NCBI GenBank assembly: GCA_900552195.1
Contig: URYO01000096.1
Coordinates: 1-5,339, forward strand
Source: an uncultured Sutterella sp.
GTDB lineage: Bacteria > Pseudomonadota > Gammaproteobacteria > Burkholderiales > Burkholderiaceae_F
Direction: 5' to 3'
Length of the DNA: 5,339 nucleotides
The position numbers and the translations under genes are program-made. The notes below the pieces were generated by a model. That model was not told where the DNA came from. It did no database searches and worked only from the letters and a program-made list of their open reading frames with translations. Below are positions 1 to 5,036 of this stretch, piece after piece (within the stretch, counting starts at the first letter, position 1; the number at the start of each line of letters is the position of its first letter).

Positions 1-726
1 TTTGTCCGTTGATAGAGGAATGCGTCTTATTTTGTGTTTTGTCTTTCTGCTGTTTCTGCTTCCCTTCTTCTGCCGCGCAAGTTTCCTTTGAAGCTCGGCA
101 AGTTTTTCCTGCTCCTGCTTAAAAGCGTTTAGAGGTTCAACGAAGTCCCCGTTTGACAGAGTCGCAAAACGTTTGACTCCCATGTCTATTCCTATTTCAG
201 AAGGATTGGGAGCAGATGAGACGACTTCATACTCAGTCTGTATGCTGACATCCCATTTCTCCCCGCGCCGGCTGACAGTGACATTCTTAATGGTTCCGAT
301 GATATCCCTGCTTTTTCGATATCCCATCCAGCCGATTTTCGGCAGTCGGATCTGTTGTTTAACTTCATCAAGTTCAACGCCTTGGGGAAATCGAATGGAG
401 TCATGCTGAAACTTTTTCTTGTATTTTGGAAAATTCGATCGTTTCTCGAAAAAATTGATATAAGCCAGTTCCAAATCCTTTAATGACTGCTGAAGCACCT
501 GGCTGTGGCATTTCTTTAAAAAAGGATTCTTTTTTTTCCATCCGGGCAGTCTATTGGCAGCCGCTGTGTATTTGAAAGAGTGCTTGCTGTCTTTCTTATA
601 GAGAGACTTTTCAAGTGACAAGGTGCGGTTGTAGACGTAACGGGCGCAGCCACAGAATTGCATCATCAGTTGAATCTGCATTCCCTTTGGTCTTAGTTCG
701 AATTTGAAACCGCGCCTAATTAACAA
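1..726 (-). CDS. tnpB: IS200/IS605-family RNA-guided endonuclease TnpB (OrfB), N-terminal part, cut by the window edge
   Basis: TnpB proteins are RNA-guided DNA nucleases of IS200/IS605-type transposons and the ancestors of Cas12. The visible part reads FKFELRPKG near the N-terminus, then a CGCARYVYNRTL segment, a PFLKKCHSQVLQQSLKDL helix, the FPKYKKK and HDSIRFPQG blocks, LPKIGWMGYRKSR, and the RuvC-I motif IGIDMGVKRFATLSNG, whose catalytic Asp is about residue 181 from the chosen start. The second and third acidic residues, the zinc finger and the guide-RNA region would lie beyond the left edge. I chose the TTG at 726 because GGGGGA lies 6 nt upstream and the protein then begins MLIRRGFKFEL, as relatives do. 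An in-frame ATG at 753 would add nine residues but has no Shine-Dalgarno. No tnpA is visible beside it, so the element may be TnpB-only. The last few codons at the edge no longer resemble the family (see findings). Family assignment is firm; intactness is unknown. Confidence 0.92.
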   Translation of the reverse strand, partial: MLIRRGFKFELRPKGMQIQLMMQFCGCARYVYNRTLSLEKSLYKKDSKHSFKYTAAANRLPGWKKKNPFLKKCHSQVLQQSLKDLELAYINFFEKRSNFPKYKKKFQHDSIRFPQGVELDEVKQQIRLPKIGWMGYRKSRDIIGTIKNVTVSRRGEKWDVSIQTEYEVVSSAPNPSEIGIDMGVKRFATLSNGDFVEPLNAFKQEQEKLAELQRKLARQKKGSRNSRKTKHKIRRIPLSTDK

Positions 727-741
727 TTGTATTCCCCCACT
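727..741 (-). promoter_or_regulatory. Ribosome binding site deciding a TTG start for tnpB
   Basis: On the minus strand AGTGGGGGA is followed by six bases (ATACAA) and then TTG. The G-run can pair with the CCUCC anti-Shine-Dalgarno with one G-U wobble. The upstream in-frame ATG at 753 is preceded by GGCTCCGTTAAA, which has no purine-rich core. This favours TTG at 726; the choice is inferred, not proven. Confidence 0.45.
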
Positions 742-792
742 GCGATAACTCATTTTAACGGAGCCAGATGAGTTGCATCATCGGGGAAAACG

Positions 793-850
793 ATACGGCA
801 GAATCTGAGAAAAATTTTGGTAGAAGTATCTTTGATTCTGTTGATCGTAT
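793..850. repeat. Imperfect inverted repeat in the tnpB leader
   Basis: CAGAATC at 799-805 pairs with GATTCTG at 834-840 (7 of 7), and ATACG at 793-797 pairs with CGTAT at 846-850 (5 of 5), with a small asymmetric bulge between the two stems. The 28-base loop contains an A-run followed by a T-run. It sits between the small ORF and tnpB on the presumed tnpB transcript. It may be part of the sub-terminal secondary structure common in IS200/IS605 ends, or a leader structure; sequence alone does not separate these. Confidence 0.4.
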
Positions 851-926
851 GCGGCAATCCGTCGTGACGAGTTCTCTATTACCATAGACAAAGCAGATAT
901 CAAAATATGCAGAACCACGACTCTGT

Positions 927-972
927 GGGGCCCTTATATCACCGTCATGAATGACGGTGTTTTACGGGCCCC
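927..972. repeat. Strong two-stem hairpin, candidate left end of the tnpB element
   Basis: The outer arms GGGGCCC (927-933) and GGGCCCC (966-972) are perfect complements. Inside them CACCGTCAT (940-948) and ATGACGGTG (951-959) form a perfect 9-bp stem around a two-base loop. Two six-base unpaired sides, TTATAT and TTTTAC, form an internal loop between the stems. IS200/IS605 elements have no terminal inverted repeats but carry sub-terminal hairpins recognised as single-stranded DNA, and this lies about 200 bp upstream of tnpB on its coding strand, so a left-end role is plausible. On the plus strand the inner stem is followed by TTTT, which also makes it terminator-like for plus-strand transcripts, though no plus-strand gene is present. 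It overlaps the small ORF at 934-996. Confidence 0.55.
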
Positions 973-996
973 GTTGATAAAGTTGTGTAAAAGCAT
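934..996 (-). CDS. Possible 20-codon small ORF / leader peptide upstream of tnpB
   Basis: An ATG on the minus strand opens a 20-codon frame ending in TAA; the product begins MLLHNFINGARK and ends PSFMTVI. The reason to list it is the start context: AAGGAG at 1004-1009 lies seven bases upstream of the ATG, the best Shine-Dalgarno in this part of the window, and a plausible promoter lies about 70 bp further upstream. Its 3' half is embedded in the 927-972 hairpin, so a translating ribosome would open that structure. I do not recognise the peptide. It could be a regulatory leader peptide for tnpB, or a chance frame in a transposon end. No membrane segment or amino-acid run typical of classical attenuators is visible. 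Confidence 0.3.
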   Translation of the reverse strand: MLLHNFINGARKTPSFMTVI

Positions 997-1065
997 TTGC
1001 TGTCTCCTTGCGAACGAAATTCATTGGGGTGTAAAGGTGTTGGATTTCGTTACGGATAGGAGTAT

Positions 1066-1093
1066 ATTCTAAAGTGTTTCCACTTGTTAGCAA
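1066..1093 (-). promoter_or_regulatory. Candidate promoter for the small ORF and tnpB
   Basis: On the minus strand TTGCTA (1088-1093, 4 of 6 to TTGACA) and TAGAAT (1066-1071, 5 of 6 to TATAAT) are separated by 16 bp. The spacer carries a short inverted repeat, AAGTG-tttc-CACTT on the plus strand (1072-1085). A transcript starting about 1060 would run into the small ORF and then tnpB. The hexamers are only fair and the region is AT-rich, so chance matches are likely enough to keep this tentative. Confidence 0.35.
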
Positions 1094-1345
1094 TTTAAGT
1101 TTGTTTTAATTTATACCGTGAATTGGTTATGGCCATCATTCGTTCGGATGAATTTATAGAAAATTCAATCGTTTATTGATTTCACCTTTCTATTAGTGGA
1201 TAGTAAAAATTATTGGAAAGGCAGGCCGAAACTACCCCTTGTCAATCCTCAAATTAGGTTTTAATACCTTAATTTTAGTATGCGACTAAGTAGAAATTCT
1301 AATCACGCTAACTTGTTATTTTTGCAGAAAAAAATCTTGAGAGAT
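1094..1345. other. AT-rich intergenic stretch without a recognisable gene
   Basis: Between the candidate tnpB-side promoter and the M20 terminator I see no supported reading frame on either strand and no tRNA, rRNA or repeat array. The base composition is clearly more AT-rich than in the coding regions. Only short dyads are visible (for example TCAAT-cgttt-ATTGA near 1167). It could be flanking DNA outside the transposon's left end, but no boundary can be placed from sequence alone. Confidence 0.6.
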
Positions 1346-1388
1346 AAAAAATAGAAATCTGCGCTCGAGTATGAGCTCAAGCGCAGAT
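1346..1388 (-). terminator. Rho-independent terminator of the M20 amidohydrolase gene
   Basis: The arms at 1357-1369 and 1376-1388 form a 13-bp stem around a six-base loop. The single imperfection is a C/A mismatch if read as plus-strand RNA but a U-G wobble pair in minus-strand RNA, which argues that the minus strand is the transcribed one. The minus-strand RNA continues as UUUCUAUUUUUU. It begins about 40 bases after the M20 stop codon and should also insulate tnpB from upstream transcription. Confidence 0.88.
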
Positions 1389-1401
1389 CTAGTGTGGAAT
1401 T

Positions 1402-1419
1402 AAATCGACAAGTCGATTT
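1402..1419. repeat. Short perfect dyad just after the M20 stop
   Basis: AAATCGAC and GTCGATTT are perfect 8-base complements separated by AA. It lies between the M20 stop codon and the main terminator. The two-base loop is tight for RNA, so it may be an accessory 3' hairpin or simply a DNA palindrome; no regulator can be assigned. Confidence 0.4.
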
Positions 1420-1426
1420 TCGTTAA

Positions 1427-2533
1427 TCAGGCAAGAATTTTGCCGACAACGTTAACAAGCAGCTGAGAGGCCTGCGGGAGAATGGCTTCGTTAAAGTTCA
1501 TGTTTCTGTCGTGCAGACCCGGTGCGGCGCCGCTTCCGATGCCGTAGTAGAGAACTCGGAGCTCCGGTTTAGCTTTCTTGTAGAAGTGGAAGTCTTCTCC
1601 GCCACCTCCGCAGTTGGCACCCAAAGCTTCTTTTCCGAAAGTCTCAGCAACGGTTTCTTTAAATAGCTCACCGAGTGCTTCATCGTATTCAGGACCCGGG
1701 CAATACTCTGTGACTTCGCAGGAAGCCTTGGCCCCGAAGCTGTCTTCTAAGCTTGCGGCTGCGAGTTTCATTCTTCCGATGATCGCTTCGAGTGCGGCAT
1801 TGTCCTGAGCACGGAGGTCGTAGGCGATCTTCACAAAGCTCGGAATGGAATTGGTTGCACCGACTTCAGAATGAATCTGAGTCGGTTTGACGGACCAAGA
1901 CTTGTTCGGATCGATTTTGATCAGCCCGACTGAAGCAATGTACTGAGAGGCGGCTTCGATCGGATTGATGCCGAGATGCGGTCTTGCGGCATGAGCCTGT
2001 TTGCCGTCAATGCGAACTTCAACGGTTGCACAGGCAACATGATTCACGGACGCACAGTATTTTCCGAACGGAAGGTCCTGAACGGGCCGGATGTGAGAAC
2101 CAACAACGATATCAACGCCGTCTAGGACGCCGTCTTTGATCATGGCGAGCGCGCCCTGGAGGCTTTCTTCAGCCGGCTGAAACGCCAGACGAACTTTTCC
2201 CTTTTTAAGGTTTTTGCGGATTTCGGGAGCTGCGGCAAGAAGAATTGCCGCATGAGCATCATGGCCGCAGGCGTGAATGGCCTCTATTCTTTCAGGATCG
2301 TTGGGATCTGCATAGGGCAAAGCATCGATGTCGGCGCGAAGCATGACCGTGGGACCAGCAACGCCGCTGTCAATATCAACAACTAGGCCATGACCGCCCA
2401 CGCCTGAGCGGACGTTAAAACCCATTTCTTCGAGTTTGTTTTGGATGTATTGAGCAGTTTTGATTTCCTGGCCGGAAAGTTCTGCCAGTTTGTGCAGTTC
2501 AGTTCTGTACTGAATGGCTTCTTGGAATGACAT
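1427..2533 (-). CDS. M20-family metal-dependent amidohydrolase (N-acyl amino acid / peptidase type)
   Basis: This 368-residue cytoplasmic enzyme belongs to the M20D-type amidohydrolases, which cleave N-acyl, N-aminobenzoyl or similar amide bonds on amino acids with a two-metal centre. Visible motifs are RADIDALP (66-73), HACGHDAH (87-94, giving Cys89 and His91), QPAEE (119-123, catalytic and metal-binding Glu), GSHIRP (His147), the dimerisation-domain block KQAHAARPHLGINPIEA with His181 (about 178-194), GGGGEDF (309-315) and GLHDRNMNF with the last ligand His341. All five expected metal ligands are present, so it should be active. The N-terminal block reads LHKLAELSGQE where relatives have a PE-containing version. 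There is no signal peptide. The ATG lacks a clear Shine-Dalgarno. It follows the permease by about 160 bp, has its own promoter-like signal and ends at a strong terminator. The substrate cannot be told from sequence; the permease next door suggests amino acid or acyl-amino acid use. Confidence 0.92.
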   Translation of the reverse strand: MSFQEAIQYRTELHKLAELSGQEIKTAQYIQNKLEEMGFNVRSGVGGHGLVVDIDSGVAGPTVMLRADIDALPYADPNDPERIEAIHACGHDAHAAILLAAAPEIRKNLKKGKVRLAFQPAEESLQGALAMIKDGVLDGVDIVVGSHIRPVQDLPFGKYCASVNHVACATVEVRIDGKQAHAARPHLGINPIEAASQYIASVGLIKIDPNKSWSVKPTQIHSEVGATNSIPSFVKIAYDLRAQDNAALEAIIGRMKLAAASLEDSFGAKASCEVTEYCPGPEYDEALGELFKETVAETFGKEALGANCGGGGEDFHFYKKAKPELRVLYYGIGSGAAPGLHDRNMNFNEAILPQASQLLVNVVGKILA

Positions 2534-2551
2534 ATTTGGAACAACAAGTAG

Positions 2552-2612
2552 CGATCGGCCGGTCTCGATTCGAGCCTAATCCTCCGATCGTTCGTCGTCT
2601 CAAGAAGAGACG
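2552..2612 (-). promoter_or_regulatory. Structured 5' leader of the M20 gene
   Basis: The predicted untranslated leader (about 78 bases from the presumed start near 2611 to the ATG) contains CGTCTC (2596-2601) pairing with GAGACG (2607-2612) around five bases, and CGATCGG (2552-2558) pairing with CCGATCG (2584-2590), the latter enclosing a small CTCGA/TCGAG hairpin. A GGAGG on the minus strand (2581-2585) sits partly in this second stem, about 50 bases from the ATG and so too far to act as an ordinary ribosome site unless folding brings it closer. The structures are seen; any regulatory role is inferred. Confidence 0.4.
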
Positions 2613-2617
2613 CGCAG

Positions 2618-2646
2618 ATTTTAGGATAGGACCTATCCTTTGACAA
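2618..2646 (-). promoter_or_regulatory. Sigma70-type promoter with a perfect 17-bp operator in its spacer (M20 gene)
   Basis: On the minus strand TTGTCA (2641-2646, 5 of 6 to TTGACA) and TAAAAT (2618-2623, 5 of 6 to TATAAT) are separated by exactly 17 bp. AGGATAGG (2623-2630) and CCTATCCT (2632-2639) are perfect 8-base complements around one central base. The dyad therefore fills the spacer and touches the -10 hexamer. A dimeric repressor bound there would block RNA polymerase, the classical arrangement for substrate-induced catabolic genes. The regulator is unknown. The alternative, an RNA hairpin from permease read-through, is less attractive because no T-run follows it. Confidence 0.75.
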
Positions 2647-2691
2647 TCCGGCTCGGTAGAAATCAGAGTCTTCCAAGAAGCGTTCGTGCGA

Positions 2692-4131
2692 TTAGGCTGC
2701 AGAATCCTTTACTTCTGTCAGGTGCTGATGCTGAAATTTGTCGAAGAATTTCAGAGGGATGATAGTGAAGATGATCAAGCCTCCCGCGAGGAACCCAACG
2801 TATCCGAGGGATGCCGCAAGGCCTTCATTGATGATTTCTTCCGGCGGAATAAAACCGCAGAGCAGCGCAATTAAAGAGGTACAGAAGGCCACGCCCGACA
2901 TTAAGATCATTCCTACCCTTCCGCCCGGAACTTTGTATTCTCCCGGGCTGTCGGGGTTTTCAATTTTGAGACGAATTGCCGCGGCAAACATCAGCAGGTA
3001 CATGATCATGTAAAGCTGAGAGCACAAAGCAAGGAACAGCCAGAAGGCATCCGACACGCTGGGCATGATGAGCACACTCAGGCTCAGGAAAGACGCTAGG
3101 GAGGCCTGCAGAATAAAAATTCTTGTCTGCATGCCGTAACTGTTTCGGTATTGCCAATACTGCGGAAGATAGCCTTCTTTAGCAACTTCGAGCAAACCGC
3201 GGGAAGGACCGTTCATCCATGTCACGACAGATGCTAAAGCGCCGTAGGCTAAAAGACAGGCGAGAATCGGTGTGAGCCAGCCGACTCCGAGGGCATTCAG
3301 CATCAATTCAAAACTTTGGCAGACACCTGCGGACTTAGACAGATCGCCGATCGGAACAACAAGAGAAATCGAGAGCGCACCTAAGACGGAAAGGATCAAA
3401 ATAATGGCCGTTGCCAGGTAAATGGATTTCGGGAAAGATGAGCGCGGATTCTTCATCGAGGTGACATGCACGGAGCTCATTTCCATACCGGCGAGCGACA
3501 CCATCATGCCGGCAAGCAGCATCCATTGTCTTGCAGTGGACAGGTCAGGAATAAGCGCTTTCCCGCCGTCCAAATTGATTTGAACCAGTTTGCCGAGCCA
3601 AACATAGGTGAGCGCACAGACAATCAGAAAAAAGCCGGGAATAATGGTTCCGACAACCACACCGGAATTTGATAAGAAAACCGATAACCGCATGCCGCGG
3701 AAGTTTAGAAAGGTGGAGAGCCACAGCAAAAAGATGGCCGTAAAGAAGATGTACCAACGATTTGAGGCTAACTCGGGATTAAAAATGTATGCGATGCAGG
3801 TGGCGACAAAGGTGACCGCGGCCGGATACCACGGCATGTTTTGGAACCATTCCATAAAGATCGCGAGGAACCCGAGCTTGGGGCCGAACGCTTCTTTGAC
3901 CCAAATAAAGACGCCGCCGCGCTGAGGATAAGTACTGGCAAGTTCTGCGGATACTAAAGCAGAGGGAATGAAGAAACAGGCAGCTGCGGCTGAGAGGAAG
4001 AAAATAATGTTCCAGCCGTATTCAGCCATACTCGGCAGATTTCTCAGCGAGAAAACAGAGCACACAGTGAGCATGGCCATGCCTTTAATGCTCATGGTGA
4101 ATGCAGAATTCGGAGCTTCTTTATCTTCCAT
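2692..4131 (-). CDS. APC-superfamily amino acid permease, GadC-like (glutamate/GABA antiporter family)
   Basis: This 479-residue inner-membrane protein should have about 12 transmembrane helices of the APC fold. The segment FFIPSALVSAELAS (53-66) followed by GGVFIWVKEAFGPKLGF (72-88), the GMEMSSVHVTSMKNP block (215-229) with FPKSI after it, WMNGPSRGLL (305-314) and YKVPGG (399-404) match the E. coli GadC pattern closely (AEMA, EEGGVFAWV, GVEASATHVNEMSNP, WIVGPSRG, FNIPGG). The family exchanges amino acids with related amines or amino acids. Unlike E. coli GadC (511 residues), the protein stops soon after the last helix, so the acid-sensing C-terminal plug is absent. The start is well supported: GGAAGGA lies about five bases before the ATG. 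No terminator separates it from the M20 gene downstream, so partial read-through into that gene is likely. Substrate is uncertain; no decarboxylase is in view. Confidence 0.9.
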   Translation of the reverse strand: MEDKEAPNSAFTMSIKGMAMLTVCSVFSLRNLPSMAEYGWNIIFFLSAAAACFFIPSALVSAELASTYPQRGGVFIWVKEAFGPKLGFLAIFMEWFQNMPWYPAAVTFVATCIAYIFNPELASNRWYIFFTAIFLLWLSTFLNFRGMRLSVFLSNSGVVVGTIIPGFFLIVCALTYVWLGKLVQINLDGGKALIPDLSTARQWMLLAGMMVSLAGMEMSSVHVTSMKNPRSSFPKSIYLATAIILILSVLGALSISLVVPIGDLSKSAGVCQSFELMLNALGVGWLTPILACLLAYGALASVVTWMNGPSRGLLEVAKEGYLPQYWQYRNSYGMQTRIFILQASLASFLSLSVLIMPSVSDAFWLFLALCSQLYMIMYLLMFAAAIRLKIENPDSPGEYKVPGGRVGMILMSGVAFCTSLIALLCGFIPPEEIINEGLAASLGYVGFLAGGLIIFTIIPLKFFDKFQHQHLTEVKDSAA

Positions 4132-4210
4132 AACTATCCTTCCGGGAACTTTCGCAAATCGATCTGAAGGAGAACTGCGTGCTGCCGAAGAACTCGTCGG
4201 GCGATCGATG

Positions 4211-4235
4211 GGTTATAACCGCTCAATATATTGAG
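4211..4235. promoter_or_regulatory. Two adjacent perfect palindromes upstream of the permease
   Basis: GGTTATAACC (4211-4220) and CTCAATATATTGAG (4222-4235) are perfect palindromes separated by one base, about 80 bp upstream of the permease ATG. On the minus strand the first contains TATAAC, a fair -10, but no good -35 lies 16-18 bp upstream; the second palindrome would occupy the spacer. The arrangement recalls the operator-in-spacer seen before the M20 gene but with a different sequence. It suggests a regulated permease promoter needing an activator or bound by a repressor. The palindromes are certain; the promoter function is inferred. Confidence 0.45.
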
Positions 4236-4339
4236 AATTGTGGAAGGATAACCGAGCTTTGACGCAAAATAGGGATGGGGTTGGCCCTGTCGGCTTATTC
4301 ACTTACGTTCCGTTGCAACTTCGGAAGTTTTTGTTGGGT

Positions 4340-4933
4340 CTATCCAACAATGCGCTTTGGGCAGTCGCCAAAAGGTAGGTTTTCGATATCGGTGCCGAGT
4401 TCGTGTGCGAGCAGATATTTTTTGACATCAAAACCGCCGCCGTAACCGGTGAGTGACTTATCTTTGCCGATGACGCGGTGGCAGGGAACGATGATGGAGA
4501 AAGGATTATCTCCGACGGCAACACCGACTGCTCGAGCGGCTTTTGGAGTTCCGGCTTTTTGAGCGAGCTCCCCGTAAGTGATCGTCTCGCCGTATGGAAT
4601 TTCCAGCAAGAGCTGCCAAACGCGTTTTTGGAAATCCGTGCCGAGGAAAAGGAGATCAAAGTCCGGAGCTTCTTTGCTGCCTTCGAAATACGCATCGAGC
4701 CAATCGGAAGCTGCTTCGATAACTTTCGATGTGCTTTTGACCACAGATGCCTTGGTGTACTTTTGCAGGCGGTTCATGATGGTGGAGTGGTGCCAGCCGT
4801 CAATCCAATCTGCAACGACCAAACGGTTATTCCATGAACCGAGTGTCAGCGCCCCTCCACAAGGAAGCCTCTTTTCTGAGATGTAGATCGGTTCGATCGC
4901 CTCGGAAGTCGTAATTTGTGGTCTTTTTCTCAT
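4340..4933 (-). CDS. ogt: Methylated-DNA--protein-cysteine S-methyltransferase (O6-alkylguanine DNA repair)
   Basis: This 197-residue suicide enzyme transfers alkyl groups from O6-alkylguanine or O4-alkylthymine in DNA to its own cysteine. The C-terminal domain is complete: FQKRVWQLLLEIPYGET (101-117), TYGELAQKAGTPKAARAVG (119-137) carrying the DNA-binding helix and the arginine finger (R134), GDNP (141-144), the active-site IIVPCHRVIG with Cys151 (147-156), LTGYGGGFDVKKYLLAHE (161-178). The N-terminal part (about 1-90) is the usual poorly conserved alpha/beta domain. No Ada-type methyl-phosphotriester domain is fused, so it is an Ogt/MGMT-type protein; the choice of symbol ogt is by length and architecture. 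The ATG follows an A-rich stretch without a clear Shine-Dalgarno. It lies between the Lrp-type regulator's terminator and the permease, and I see no functional tie to either. No convincing terminator follows its stop. Confidence 0.93.
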   Translation of the reverse strand: MRKRPQITTSEAIEPIYISEKRLPCGGALTLGSWNNRLVVADWIDGWHHSTIMNRLQKYTKASVVKSTSKVIEAASDWLDAYFEGSKEAPDFDLLFLGTDFQKRVWQLLLEIPYGETITYGELAQKAGTPKAARAVGVAVGDNPFSIIVPCHRVIGKDKSLTGYGGGFDVKKYLLAHELGTDIENLPFGDCPKRIVG

Positions 4934-4970
4934 TTTTTCTATTGGGAGGATGGTGACTTTGTTCTTGGGA

Positions 4971-5010
4971 AGATTTTATGAACAAACGGACTGCGAAGAG
5001 GCAGTCCGTT
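4971..5010 (-). terminator. Rho-independent terminator of the Lrp/AsnC-type gene
   Basis: AACGGACTGC (4985-4994) and GCAGTCCGTT (5001-5010) are perfect 10-base complements around a six-base loop, 27 bases after the regulator's stop codon. On the minus strand the stem runs into TTTGTTCAT, a moderately U-rich tail, so termination is probable though not textbook. It separates the regulator from the methyltransferase; the methyltransferase would then need its own promoter in the roughly 50 bases left, where only a TAAAAT-like -10 (4973-4978) is visible and no convincing -35. Confidence 0.7.
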
Positions 5011-5036
5011 AGCGCGTTAGAAAGAGATTACTCAGG

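Noticed and set aside
173..409. Open frames on both strands inside the tnpB region
   Set aside because: They overlap clear TnpB homology in the minus-strand frame and resemble no family.
1237..1270. TTGTCA followed by TAATAC on the plus strand as a promoter
   Set aside because: The -10 matches only 3 of 6 and no plus-strand gene lies downstream; expected by chance in AT-rich DNA.
2383..2676. A 97-codon minus-strand frame spanning the M20 promoter and start
   Set aside because: It runs through the promoter, the operator and the start of the well-supported M20 gene in another frame, has no family resemblance, and its composition looks like an out-of-frame shadow.
3608..3925. A 105-codon plus-strand frame opposite the permease
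   Set aside because: It lies wholly inside a strongly supported membrane-protein gene on the other strand; antisense frames of this size are expected there.
4317..4350. Short inverted repeats (TTGTTGG/CCAACAA and AACTTC/GAAGTT) around the methyltransferase stop as a terminator
   Set aside because: In the minus-strand RNA the first stem is followed by A residues, not U, and the second has a one-base loop; neither makes a terminator for the gene.
4478..4886. Two plus-strand frames of over 100 codons opposite the methyltransferase
   Set aside because: They overlap each other in different frames and lie wholly within the ogt gene with its intact PCHRV site; no independent support.
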